A stretch of 64,000 bases of DNA from JACMLD01 sp044227095 (GTDB taxonomy: Bacteria; Bacteroidota; Bacteroidia; Chitinophagales; Chitinophagaceae). A program made the position numbers and the translations under genes. The notes below the pieces were generated by a model. It was not told the origin of the DNA and made no database searches. It worked only from the letters and a program-made list of their open reading frames with translations. Position 1 is the stretch's first letter; each line of letters begins with the position of its first letter. The stretch lies in NCBI GenBank assembly GCA_044227095.1, contig JBGAFV010000001.1, forward strand, positions 4,092,001-4,156,000, in the 5' to 3' direction. This document shows, one piece after another, positions 16,207 through 25,515 of the stretch.

Positions 16207-16626
16207 ATGGCATTACAGGATAAATATAAAGAACTGCTTGACGCAGCCAGCACCAGCGGAGTTTCTAACCTCCAGGTTCGCGAACAGGATAATGTATTGT
16301 ATATTGATGGTATTGCACCATCAGGAGATGTAAAAGACAAATTATGGGATGTGTATGATAAAATAGATCCCAACTTTAAAAGCGGTGATGTGGTAATGAA
16401 TGTAAACGTTGCAGACTCTGCCCCCGGCACTAAAGCAACAGTTACAACAGACAGCTCTAACCTTAATATTCGTAAAGGGCCAGGTACAGATCAACCAATC
16501 GTAGGTAAAGCAGCACATGGTTCTACAGTTACTTTAATTAGTAAAGCCAACGACCAATGGTGGCTGATTAAATCAGAAAAAGGTGAAGAAGGTTACGCTT
16601 ATGCGCAATACCTTACACCGCAATAA
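16207..16626 (+). CDS. BON-like plus bacterial SH3 (SH3b) protein
   Basis: 139 residues. Residues 1-70 resemble the BON-like N-terminal half of LysM/BON proteins ('LQVREQDNVLYIDGIAPSGDVKDKLWDVYDKIDP'). Residues about 75-138 form an SH3b domain with 'SSNLNIRKGPGTDQPIVGKAAHGSTVTLISKANDQWWLIKS' and a final 'EGYAYAQYL'. There is no signal peptide, which is odd because SH3b domains normally meet the cell wall or extracellular ligands; either it stays in the cytoplasm like the BON-LysM protein Kbp/YgaU or it leaves by another route. 'GGAGG' at 16193-16197 lies nine bases before the ATG, an unusually good Shine-Dalgarno for this phylum. Operon partner of the BON lipoprotein. Confidence 0.8.
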   Translation: MALQDKYKELLDAASTSGVSNLQVREQDNVLYIDGIAPSGDVKDKLWDVYDKIDPNFKSGDVVMNVNVADSAPGTKATVTTDSSNLNIRKGPGTDQPIVGKAAHGSTVTLISKANDQWWLIKSEKGEEGYAYAQYLTPQ

Positions 16627-16651
16627 GGATAAGAAATTACTAGTTATATTG

Positions 16652-16687
16652 AATAAAGCTGCTGTAACAAGCAGCTTTATTTTTTTA
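16652..16687 (+). terminator. Rho-independent terminator of the BON operon
   Basis: A perfect 12-base stem, AATAAAGCTGCT (16652-16663) with AGCAGCTTTATT (16670-16681), a six-base loop and a T run to 16687, 25 bases past the SH3 gene stop. Confidence 0.92.
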
Positions 16688-16723
16688 TTAGCAGCCTTAT
16701 CTGTGTACATTTGAAATCCGTTT

Positions 16724-18970
16724 ATGAGAAGATTCTCCCTGGTTTTCTTACTGCTTACCGGTACCACCCTTTTCTGTTGCAGCACAATGGCGCAGCAGTT
16801 GCATGGTCGCCCTAAAATAGGCCTTACCCTCAGTGGTGGTGGCGCCAAGGGCCTTGCGCATATCGGCATACTTAAAGCACTAGACTCTGCGGGCCTAAAG
16901 ATTGATTATGTTACCGGCACCAGTATGGGCAGCATCATCGGCAGTCTTTACGCAATTGGCTACCCGGCAGATTCTATAGAAAAAATGGCGTTGGGCATTA
17001 ACTGGGATTTGCTGCTGAGCAACCAGGCATCGCTCCGCACTTTATTCATGGAAGAAAAAGAAGAGTATAGCAAATACACGGTAGAATTGCCCTGGGTAGA
17101 TCATAATTTCCGTTTGCCAACAGGAATTTTGCAAGGCCAGGAACTCTGGCTCACCCTTTCTGAAATGTTTTACCCGGTGTACAACCAGAAAGACTTTTCA
17201 AAATTCAGCATGCCGTTTAAATGCATTGGCACAGATGTGGGCAATGGCGAAGCCGTGGTAATGAGCAAGGGAGAAATAACTTCGGCTATACGTGCCAGTA
17301 TGGCTATTCCCTCTTTTTTTACTGCTGTTGATTATGATAGTATACGACTGGTAGATGGCGGCGTAGTAAGAAATTTTCCTGTGCGTGATGTAAAAGAGAT
17401 GGGCGCAGATTTTGTAATTGGTGTAAATGTTTCCGGTGCACTGCTGCCGTCAGACAAAGTTACTAATGCAATACAGGTTTTATTGCAGGTAGCTTTCTTC
17501 CGCGAAGCACAGGATCACAAAGAGGAAGTAAGGCTTTGCGACATTTACGTACCGCTGGATCTGCAGCAATACAATATGGGGAGTTTTGCCCAATCCAAAG
17601 AAATATTGCAATTAGGTATTGAAGAAGGACGAAAACTTTATCCGCGTTTTAAACAGATTGCAGACTCACTTAATAAACTTTATGGTGAGCAGCCTTTTGT
17701 GAGCAACCGCCTGCCTGCTGTAAAGCCGGTAAAAATTTCTTCTTATGAAGTAAAGGGTTTAAAAAGTACGAGTGCCGATTTCTTTGTGCATACCATGGAT
17801 TTTATTACCAATCATGAGTACACACCACAAAAACTTTCAAGAATGGTGCGTGCAGCTTACGGTACACGTTATTATAATCTTGTTACTTATTCATTAATAC
17901 CGCAACCCGATAGTACCTGCAAAATTATTTTTGATGTAACAGAGAACCCGCTTTCGTTTGCGAAAGTAAGCCTGCATTATAATAAGTTTAGTGGTGTAGC
18001 AGCAATTGTAAATTTTACCACACGCAATCTTTTCATCACTAACTCACGTGATTTAATTACGCTGAACATTGGAGAAAATTTTCGTGCAAGGGCAGAACAC
18101 CTGCAATACATTGGCAGACGAAAAAACTTTTCGGTGGTATTGAATGGTCAGTATGATCGTTTTGATATTAACACCTATAACACTTTTAAACAGATTGGTA
18201 TTTACAAACAATCTTTTTTTAAACTTGATACAAGAGCACAATACGCTACACAGCGAAACCTTGCGGTTGGTTTTGGCACCCGTTTTGAAACCATTACGTA
18301 TACACCTGCTATCATTTCAGGTTTTCAATTCAGCGGCAACAATAATTTCTTAACTACCTACGTGTTCCTTAACCACAATACTTTGGATAGGGTTGTATAC
18401 CCGAGGAGTGGTTTAAAGATTCATACAGAATTGGGTTGGGTTGGTGGTCAATCTCCCGGCGTAGATTTTTTTGTTAATGGTCAACGAACACCACAAGATT
18501 CATTAACTGTTTCTTCTAAACCATACCCCAGGGCTGTGTTTAACTTACAGGGTTATACGCCTATCAGCCAGCGCAGCACACTTGAGTTGATCATTCAGTC
18601 TGGAGCTGATTTTAATTATAGTAACAACATCATGAATGAATTTGTGATTGGCGGACTTACACCACTTATACGCAACCAGGTTTTGTTTGCCGGCTTGCAG
18701 GAAGGCTCTTTTTATACACCCGCAATGGCTGCGTTCCAGGGTGCATACAGGTATGAGTTGTTTAGCAACACATATCTTATTGGCAGGGCCAATGTGCTTT
18801 TTGATAATTTCATCAGCAAAAGCAAATTCTTTCAAAACCCCAATGTGTTTTCCGGTTATGCATTAACGTTTGGCTACAATTTTGCGTTGGGGCCGCTGGA
18901 ATTTAGTTTGATGTATAGCGATCAATCGAAGAAGATGACTACTTATGTAAATATTGGAATACCGTTTTAA
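16724..18970 (+). CDS. Patatin-like phospholipase fused to BamA/TamA-type outer-membrane barrel
   Basis: 748 residues with a signal peptide (cut near 'STMAQ'). The patatin domain spans about 30-330: the oxyanion loop 'SGGGAKG' (37-43), nucleophile Ser67 in 'GTSMG' and catalytic Asp211 in 'LVDGGVV' are all intact. A POTRA-like segment follows ('ISSYEVKGLKSTSADFF...', about 335-410), then a surface-antigen/Omp85 barrel to the C-terminus ('PLEFSLMYSDQSKKMTTYVNIGIPF', ending in Phe). This is the layout of type Vd secretion proteins such as PlpD, and of the RssA/NTE-barrel proteins of the Bacteroidota in which the lipase stays attached. A TACATTTG -7 box lies at 16706-16713. Role: outer-membrane lipid hydrolysis. 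Confidence 0.92.
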   Translation: MRRFSLVFLLLTGTTLFCCSTMAQQLHGRPKIGLTLSGGGAKGLAHIGILKALDSAGLKIDYVTGTSMGSIIGSLYAIGYPADSIEKMALGINWDLLLSNQASLRTLFMEEKEEYSKYTVELPWVDHNFRLPTGILQGQELWLTLSEMFYPVYNQKDFSKFSMPFKCIGTDVGNGEAVVMSKGEITSAIRASMAIPSFFTAVDYDSIRLVDGGVVRNFPVRDVKEMGADFVIGVNVSGALLPSDKVTNAIQVLLQVAFFREAQDHKEEVRLCDIYVPLDLQQYNMGSFAQSKEILQLGIEEGRKLYPRFKQIADSLNKLYGEQPFVSNRLPAVKPVKISSYEVKGLKSTSADFFVHTMDFITNHEYTPQKLSRMVRAAYGTRYYNLVTYSLIPQPDSTCKIIFDVTENPLSFAKVSLHYNKFSGVAAIVNFTTRNLFITNSRDLITLNIGENFRARAEHLQYIGRRKNFSVVLNGQYDRFDINTYNTFKQIGIYKQSFFKLDTRAQYATQRNLAVGFGTRFETITYTPAIISGFQFSGNNNFLTTYVFLNHNTLDRVVYPRSGLKIHTELGWVGGQSPGVDFFVNGQRTPQDSLTVSSKPYPRAVFNLQGYTPISQRSTLELIIQSGADFNYSNNIMNEFVIGGLTPLIRNQVLFAGLQEGSFYTPAMAAFQGAYRYELFSNTYLIGRANVLFDNFISKSKFFQNPNVFSGYALTFGYNFALGPLEFSLMYSDQSKKMTTYVNIGIPF

Positions 18971-18986
18971 AACGGCCCCCATCCGA

Positions 18987-19006
18987 CTTCCCCCGACAGG
19001 GGGAAG
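18987..19006 (+). terminator. Hairpin after the patatin gene (terminator-like)
   Basis: A perfect 8-base GC-rich stem, CTTCCCCC (18987-18994) with GGGGGAAG (18999-19006), and a GACA loop, 17 bases past the stop. No T run follows, so it may stabilise the 3' end or be part of a repeat rather than terminate by itself. Confidence 0.5.
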
Positions 19007-19198
19007 CCATCTCGGCACAGCCCACACTTTTGCATGTCACAAATAAAGCAATGAAAACTTTGTTGATTTGAATGAGTAAACCCGAACAGTAAACATTACT
19101 ATCGAATAATTAAATACAATAAACCCGGAGCCCAATAAATGTAAGTTTAATGGCTCAAGAATTACGAACTACAAACCTTTTGAACTGAGAACTAAAAA

Positions 19199-20302
19199 CT
19201 AAGAACTTTTCCCGTAACTATTTGCTTTTACAAAATCACTTACAAGATAGCTAATGAGTTTGCCGGTGGTTTCATCTTTTCTTCCGTCGTGCAATTGTGT
19301 AGCGCCTTCGCAAATGTGAAGATAGGCAGGCTTGCTGTCGGCGCCGGCAAAGTTTACAAACTGTCTTGCATGCAAAGCACTGATTCCCGAAGGTGTGGCA
19401 GCACTTGAGAGAATACCTTCTATGCAATCAAGATCCACTTCTATTCCGGTGTAATTGTCTTCTGTAAAACCGGTAGCATGTGCAATTGCTTGTATGAAAT
19501 TTCTTTTTTCGTGAATGAAGATATCTTCGTAAGTGATAAAATCAATAAAAGGATTGTTTACAATATCCAGCCATACGTTTTGCGGAAGATAATTTTCATG
19601 CACACCAACGGCACAGTATTTCTGCAGGTAACCATCTTCTTCTGCATAGCGAAAACCGTTTCCACTATGTCGTCCTTCGGAAGGACGAAAATCTGTATGC
19701 GCATCCAGGTTGATTGCGTTTATCTGCGCAAGCGGTATAAGTCCAGCTTTATACAGGCCTTTGGCCGATCCTTTTATTAAAGGATATGCATTGTTGTGCC
19801 CGCCACCAATTATTACCGGAATTTTGCCAGCAGCAGTTATATATTTGACAAGGTTTTCTACTTCATCATCAATCATGTTTACTGCATGGCGATAAGCATC
19901 TATTCGTTCTTCGTGGCCATGCGCATTTTGTTCAATGAGGTATTTAATATCGCCAAAATCAAAATGACCGAGCAACAGCAGTTCATCGCCAATAATAAAA
20001 TCGTTGCTTTGTATATTAAGAAAAGAACTTAAAAAAGGTACCCATACAGAATCTGTACCACCAAGGCCATAATTTGCTTTTACGCCAATATCTTCAGGAA
20101 CACCAAACAAAACATACCTCGCAGTGGTTTGCTGCAATGCCAGTTCAAAATGATCTTTATCATTAACTATCTGTATTCTTTCACCGAGCTTGGTTTCAAA
20201 TCTGCGTATACGGGTAAGCGATAGAACATCTTCCTTATCATAAAACTTAAAATGACTGGTCAGGCTAGCTCCCTGCCTTACAGGAGATTGCATTGTTTGC
20301 AT
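19199..20302 (-). CDS. hutG: Formimidoylglutamase (arginase/ureohydrolase family)
   Basis: 367 residues. The binuclear manganese site of the ureohydrolase fold is present: 'VIIGGGHNNAYP' (GGGH), 'INLDAHTDFRPSEGRHSGNGF' (D-A-H-x-D) and 'GIEVDLDCIEG' (D-x-D). The 'RHSGNGFRYA' stretch is typical of the formimidoylglutamase-type branch found in Bacteroidota rather than of arginase. It would hydrolyse N-formimidoyl-glutamate to glutamate and formamide, the last step of histidine breakdown. That fits the imidazolonepropionase gene at 24261-25502, although the two are separated by the metalloprotease gene on the other strand. Other ureohydrolase substrates cannot be ruled out. Confidence 0.82.
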   Translation of the reverse strand: MQTMQSPVRQGASLTSHFKFYDKEDVLSLTRIRRFETKLGERIQIVNDKDHFELALQQTTARYVLFGVPEDIGVKANYGLGGTDSVWVPFLSSFLNIQSNDFIIGDELLLLGHFDFGDIKYLIEQNAHGHEERIDAYRHAVNMIDDEVENLVKYITAAGKIPVIIGGGHNNAYPLIKGSAKGLYKAGLIPLAQINAINLDAHTDFRPSEGRHSGNGFRYAEEDGYLQKYCAVGVHENYLPQNVWLDIVNNPFIDFITYEDIFIHEKRNFIQAIAHATGFTEDNYTGIEVDLDCIEGILSSAATPSGISALHARQFVNFAGADSKPAYLHICEGATQLHDGRKDETTGKLISYLVSDFVKANSYGKSS

Positions 20303-20537
20303 AAACCGTTTGAATTAGAAATAAAAGGTAGGATATTTTTTAAAACCCGGATGCGGATATTTAAACTTCTGGCAGGGCAGTCAAAAATAAGCCGCTACCC
20401 CAACCCATTTGCCGGAAAATACGGTATAGGATAGTGATAATGCCTGAAAAATAACCAGATACGAAAAAATGGCTTAATCCGTTATATATTTTCGGGATAC
20501 TACAGTATTATTAGATACCGATTCATTTCTTCCTGCT

Positions 20538-23500
20538 ATGAAAAACCACCCGGGAACCTTTTCCCAGATCTTCTTTTTCTGCTGCATGCTGTTGTTACAG
20601 CTGCCGCAACCGCTTAGCGCACAGCAGGTACCACTTCGTTATAAAGATTCTTCCAGCATAGCTTATTCTTCTTTTACCAGTGGCGGCGTGGCCTGTGGAA
20701 CAGATATTTTCCTGGAGCAACGCAGAAAAGATCCTGCATTTGTGGCCAAAGAAAAAGCGATGAACAATGCCATACTCATTCGCACACTGGCACGCACACC
20801 GTCTGCCGCAAGAACTATGACGGTTGATTATACACTGCCCGTTGTATTTCATATCATCAATTCAAATCCCGCTTCTATTACTGATGCCGCAGTGCTGGCA
20901 GCATTGCAGGGAATGAACGATGCATTTTCTGCATCGGGAACATTTGCTGGTGGAAGAACAGATACACGCATTCAGTTTTGTATTGCCAAAACAGATCCTA
21001 ATGGTGGCAAAACAACAGGTATTGTAAGAACAAAAACTTTCCTGGGTGATTACGATTATGATATGGAAGGCGGTGATGTAGTATCATTGGGCCGATGGGA
21101 TCCATCGAGGTATGTAAACATTTGGGTGGTACAGGATATTAAGTCTGAATACATGCAAACATTTGAATGTGGTGTTTGGACCAGGTTGAAAATGGGTGGC
21201 TATGCAAGCGCAGGTGGAGATATTGTTGTTGCTGGTCTTGGCATTGGAACGCTTTGCCACGAAACAGGCCATTACCTAAGTTTAGATCACACATTTGCGA
21301 ATAGGGATTGCGCCAATTTTGATTGCAATACCAGCGGCGACAGGGTTTGCGATACACCACCGGAAACAACAATTACTGGTGGTTACCCTTGTGGCAGTCC
21401 GCAAAACTCCTGCAGCTCTGATACACTTTCTGGCTTTGCAACCGATGTTCCTGACTTGCCAGATAATTTTATGGACTACGGCAACGGTATTGGTTGCATA
21501 CTTGGTTTTACAGACGGACAGGCAACACGAATGCGGAATTTTATTGCGACAAGCCTTACCGGCATGATAGCAAGTACTGTTTGTACAGATCCTTGTCCTG
21601 ATGCTATTACAGCAAGTTTTACTACCAATATAGATTATCCGATTATTGGAGATGTGTTGCACCTTACCAACACTTCAACGGGTGCAGTTAGTTACGAGTG
21701 GCTGGTTGATGGTGTAGTAGCAGCAACCACAACAGATTTTGATTATACCGTTACTGCAAAGAAAAACTATACCATTACATTACGTGCATACGGAAGTACT
21801 GCGGGATGTTTTACAACTGATCAGTTTATTGCGCAAGTAAGTTGTGGTGTGGAAGCAAGGTTCTGGCCCAACAAAAGGGTAATTGCGTCTAAAGAATTTG
21901 TTCAGTTGGATAGTGTATTGTTTACAAACCGTTCTATTGGCGCAACTTCTTATCAATGGTTGATGAGCAATGATAAAGGTATGACCGAACAGGTAGTGGC
22001 TACTTCGTTCCACCTTAATTATGTTTTTCTTGTTCCTGCTAATTATAAAATAAGGTTGATAGCGAGCAATGGCACATGCAGCGATACCACCAATATTTTT
22101 AATTTAAGGGTATACGATTCATCGCCTGATGCGGGTATTTATATTGAAAATGCGGAATGCTATAATCAAACCAAAGTAAAAGTTACTTTCTGGTTTTATA
22201 ACAGCGGGTACAAAACAATTCCTAAAAACACGCCGGTTACATTTTACAATAGAAACCCCAGCAATCCAACTGCGCAGGTAACCGGTACACAATACCTATT
22301 GCCTTATGCCATTTCAGGAAAATGTTCTTCTTTCCTTGAGACTTATCTACTTGATGTAGGTTATACAGGACTTGATACATTGTATGCTGTTATAAACGAC
22401 AGCGGAACAACAGTACCGCTTGCATTGCCTAATACGCCATTGGTTGAAAGTATTTATACAAACAATATTGCATCGTGGAGAGGGTTTAAATTTCATATAA
22501 CTGCAACACCTGCCAATGCAACATTAACACCTTACCAAACTATTACGCTTAAGCCATTGCCAGCAACCGGCGGTGCTATAACATCTGCTGTATGGTCGGC
22601 ACCAACAGATCTTAGTTGCACCAATTGCCAGCCAACTGTTTTTACAGCACCTTACCGTGGCGATACAGTTGTTACCAAAAAAGTAATGGGTTATAGCAGG
22701 TATGGATGTTTTGATTCTGCATTTTCGGTATTGCATATTCCGCCGGCGGATGATTATTCTATTGCGATTACAAATCTTGAATGCGCTGCAAAAGGTGACA
22801 GTGTTTATGCTACATTCTCTATCTGCAATGCTTATCCCAAAAGCAATGTACCGGCAAATTTGAAAGCTTGCTTTTATGATGCAAACCCGGTAACTGGTTC
22901 TGCCACTATGCTGGGAACAGTTTTTATAAATCCATCTAATAGTCCTGACTCTTGTATCAGCTATACACAACTGATTAAACAAAGTACATCAGGGACCATC
23001 TATGTCGTTGTAAATGATGATGGAACTGCTATACCTGTTGTATTACCCAATACAGGCGGTATTCTTGAAAAAAACTATAGCAATAATGTAAACAGTCAGC
23101 TTTATGAGCAGCCTAAACTTTATGTAGTGCCGGCAGATACAACAATATTCAGGAATGAACCATTATCAATAACATTCAGCACACCAATGATTGCGCCAAC
23201 GGATCCTGTTTGGCAGGCAGGTGCAGGTTATTCGCTGGATTGTACCAATTGTTCTTCGCCCACCATTACTGCGCATGACAGTTCTATTGTAAATATGCAG
23301 GTAACCAGCCGCTATGGTTGTAAGGTAACAGCAAGTGGCAAAGTCAATATTTTCCCTCCCGATATGACGGTTGAAATTCTTGGTACAAAATGCATTACCA
23401 ATGATAGTACACAGGTTAGTTTCAGGCTTTGCATGAACAACAGGTATAAGTCTGTGTTTGAAAAAATACCAGTTTCATTTTATGATGGAAGCAGCAGCGG

Positions 23501-24233
23501 CAAACAATTGTACCCTGTATTCTATACGCCTTCTGTTTTTCCTGATTCGTGTGGCGTATTTACGCATACCATTGCAACGCCTGCTTCGCCAAAACTGGCA
23601 GCGGTAGTAAACGATAAGGGCACCGGAAGCTCACCATCAAAAGCATATAATGAAACGGATTATGCCAACAACCAAAACGTACAACCTTTTATTCCTTTCA
23701 GCGTTTCATTCAGCCCATCAGAAATAGAAATTAATCGCCCTGGAACAACAGTATTAAACCCGGTGGTAATTGGCGGCACACCTACCAATTATAAATGGCA
23801 ATGGGCAGAAACATTATCTTGTTACGATTGTGCGACTCCTACCGCTACAACAACATCTACAACGCATTACCAGGTAAAAGTGAAGAATGAAAACAGTTGT
23901 ACAGACACAGCAGTAATGACGATAAAAACATTTACCAATACCGTTATCAATATTCCCAACGCATTTACACCCGATGGCAATGGGCAGAACGATATATTTT
24001 ATGTAATTGGAACAAACGATATTAAAGCAGTAAAAAACCTTTCCGTGTTTAACAGGTGGGGGCAGAGAGTTTTTATGGCTAACAATACTCCTGCAAATGA
24101 CAAACAATATGGCTGGAACGGAACTATCAATGGCACACCCGCTGCTTCAGGTGCATATGTTTATACCATTACTGTAGAATTTACAAAAGGCAATACCGAA
24201 ACTTATAAAGGATCGCTTATGCTAATAAGATAG
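20538..24233 (+). CDS. T9SS-exported M43-like zinc metalloprotease with PKD-type domains
   Basis: 1231 residues with a signal peptide (cut near 'PLSAQQ', residue 28-30). The catalytic domain (about 95-345) has H241-E-T-G-H245-Y-L-S-L-D-H251, the HExxHxxxxxH metzincin zinc site, and a Met-turn 'DNFMDYG'. Surrounding Cys pairs match the pappalysin-like M43 family. Then come PKD-like segments ('ASFTTNIDYPIIGDVLHLTNTS' and 'ANYKIRLIASNGTCSD') and repeated CARDB-like blocks (about 530, 740, 940). The end, from 'NIPNAFTPDGNGQNDIFYV' to 'YKGSLMLIR' with 'NRWGQRVF', is the type B gliding-motility C-terminal signal for type IX secretion. Predicted cell-surface or secreted protease. Confidence 0.92.
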   Translation: MKNHPGTFSQIFFFCCMLLLQLPQPLSAQQVPLRYKDSSSIAYSSFTSGGVACGTDIFLEQRRKDPAFVAKEKAMNNAILIRTLARTPSAARTMTVDYTLPVVFHIINSNPASITDAAVLAALQGMNDAFSASGTFAGGRTDTRIQFCIAKTDPNGGKTTGIVRTKTFLGDYDYDMEGGDVVSLGRWDPSRYVNIWVVQDIKSEYMQTFECGVWTRLKMGGYASAGGDIVVAGLGIGTLCHETGHYLSLDHTFANRDCANFDCNTSGDRVCDTPPETTITGGYPCGSPQNSCSSDTLSGFATDVPDLPDNFMDYGNGIGCILGFTDGQATRMRNFIATSLTGMIASTVCTDPCPDAITASFTTNIDYPIIGDVLHLTNTSTGAVSYEWLVDGVVAATTTDFDYTVTAKKNYTITLRAYGSTAGCFTTDQFIAQVSCGVEARFWPNKRVIASKEFVQLDSVLFTNRSIGATSYQWLMSNDKGMTEQVVATSFHLNYVFLVPANYKIRLIASNGTCSDTTNIFNLRVYDSSPDAGIYIENAECYNQTKVKVTFWFYNSGYKTIPKNTPVTFYNRNPSNPTAQVTGTQYLLPYAISGKCSSFLETYLLDVGYTGLDTLYAVINDSGTTVPLALPNTPLVESIYTNNIASWRGFKFHITATPANATLTPYQTITLKPLPATGGAITSAVWSAPTDLSCTNCQPTVFTAPYRGDTVVTKKVMGYSRYGCFDSAFSVLHIPPADDYSIAITNLECAAKGDSVYATFSICNAYPKSNVPANLKACFYDANPVTGSATMLGTVFINPSNSPDSCISYTQLIKQSTSGTIYVVVNDDGTAIPVVLPNTGGILEKNYSNNVNSQLYEQPKLYVVPADTTIFRNEPLSITFSTPMIAPTDPVWQAGAGYSLDCTNCSSPTITAHDSSIVNMQVTSRYGCKVTASGKVNIFPPDMTVEILGTKCITNDSTQVSFRLCMNNRYKSVFEKIPVSFYDGSSSGKQLYPVFYTPSVFPDSCGVFTHTIATPASPKLAAVVNDKGTGSSPSKAYNETDYANNQNVQPFIPFSVSFSPSEIEINRPGTTVLNPVVIGGTPTNYKWQWAETLSCYDCATPTATTTSTTHYQVKVKNENSCTDTAVMTIKTFTNTVINIPNAFTPDGNGQNDIFYVIGTNDIKAVKNLSVFNRWGQRVFMANNTPANDKQYGWNGTINGTPAASGAYVYTITVEFTKGNTETYKGSLMLIR

Positions 24234-24260
24234 AATGAACTTTTACAAATCAAATTGCAG

Positions 24261-25502
24261 TTAAACAAATTCTCCTTTAATCATTACTTTATCAATAAGG
24301 TTGTTGCCAAAAGCATAAGGTAAGTAAGCAAGGGAAGGAATTGGTTTTGTAAAGATGAGATTTGCTTTTTTACCAATAGCAATACTACCAGCTTCTTTTT
24401 CTGTTTCCATGGCAAATGCACCGTTAATAGTTGCAGCATTAATCGCTTCTTCCGGCAACATTTTCATTTGAATGCAACTCATAGAAACAACCAGGTTCAT
24501 ATTACCACTGGGACTTGAACCAGGATTATAATCACTAGCCAATGCAACAGCACAGCCTGCATTAATTAATTGCCTTGCCGGCTGAAAAGGCATCCGTAAA
24601 AAATAAGCGGCAGTTGGTAATAATGTTCCGATTGTATTTGATTTTGAAAGTGCTTCAATTGCTGATGTATCCATTGTTTCCAGGTGGTCTACAGAAACGG
24701 CATTTAATTTAACGCCTACTTCTACCCCACCAGAAAGATTAAGTTGGTTAGCATGAATTTTTGGTTTCAATCCATATTGCATCCCAGCCCTGCAAATGGT
24801 TTCAGTTTCTTTCGCACAGAAAAAACCATTTTCACAAAATACGTCTATATAATCTGCCAATTGTTCTTTAGCAATAACCGGCAGCATTTCGTTAATGATA
24901 AGGTCAATATAATCCTGGTGATTCTCTTTGTATTGCAGCGGATATGTATGTGCACCAAGAAAAGTGGCCTTTATTAGCAGGTTTGATTTTTGTTTTAATC
25001 GCTTAATAACTCTAAGCATTTTCAGTTCATCTGCTACTGATAATCCATAACCGCTTTTTATTTCTACTGCTCCTGTACCCAGTTTGCTTATCTCTTCTAG
25101 TCGTTTCCATGCACTTGCAAACAATGTTTCTTCAGAAGCGTCTTGCAGTTTTTTTGCAGAATTAAGAATGCCCCCACCTTTGGCTGCTATTTCTGCATAA
25201 CCTAATCCGTTTATTTTGTCAACAAACTCTTCTTCGCGACTAGCAGCAAAAACAAGATGAGTATGACTATCGCACCAGGCAGGCAAAACAGTTTGACCAG
25301 CTGCATCTATTTTTATTTCAGGGTTTGCATTATTCATCACTAATTCATCCATTTTTCCGAAAGCTGCAATCTCTCCATCTTCAATTAATAGATAAGCATT
25401 GTTTATGCTGGGAAGGTTTGCAAGATCTTTGTTGCGCAATGGCGCTGATGGATTATTGATGCCGCCAAGCAATTGTATATTGGTGATAAGCGAAGATGCC
25501 AT
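24261..25502 (-). CDS. hutI: Imidazolonepropionase
   Basis: 413 residues from ATG 25502. An in-frame start at 25547 would overlap the upstream gene, whose stop is at 25516. The amidohydrolase motifs are 'WCDSHTHLVFAASREEEF' (H-x-H plus the substrate-binding Arg), 'EIKSGYGLS', 'LGAHTYP', 'IHANQLN' and 'ALASDYNPGSSPSGNM', the last being a distinctive HutI block. It opens the imidazolone ring to N-formimidoyl-glutamate in histidine degradation, supplying the substrate of HutG at 19199. Cytoplasmic, no signal peptide. The gene directly upstream on the same strand is the aldose-epimerase-like gene, 13 bases away. Confidence 0.95.
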   Translation of the reverse strand: MASSLITNIQLLGGINNPSAPLRNKDLANLPSINNAYLLIEDGEIAAFGKMDELVMNNANPEIKIDAAGQTVLPAWCDSHTHLVFAASREEEFVDKINGLGYAEIAAKGGGILNSAKKLQDASEETLFASAWKRLEEISKLGTGAVEIKSGYGLSVADELKMLRVIKRLKQKSNLLIKATFLGAHTYPLQYKENHQDYIDLIINEMLPVIAKEQLADYIDVFCENGFFCAKETETICRAGMQYGLKPKIHANQLNLSGGVEVGVKLNAVSVDHLETMDTSAIEALSKSNTIGTLLPTAAYFLRMPFQPARQLINAGCAVALASDYNPGSSPSGNMNLVVSMSCIQMKMLPEEAINAATINGAFAMETEKEAGSIAIGKKANLIFTKPIPSLAYLPYAFGNNLIDKVMIKGEFV

Positions 25503-25515
25503 TACTGCAATAGGT

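Noticed and set aside
21282..21662. Cys/His-rich open frames antisense to the metalloprotease gene
   Set aside because: They lie fully inside a well-supported large gene on the other strand; the Cys/Ile/Asn-rich composition is the usual antisense shadow.
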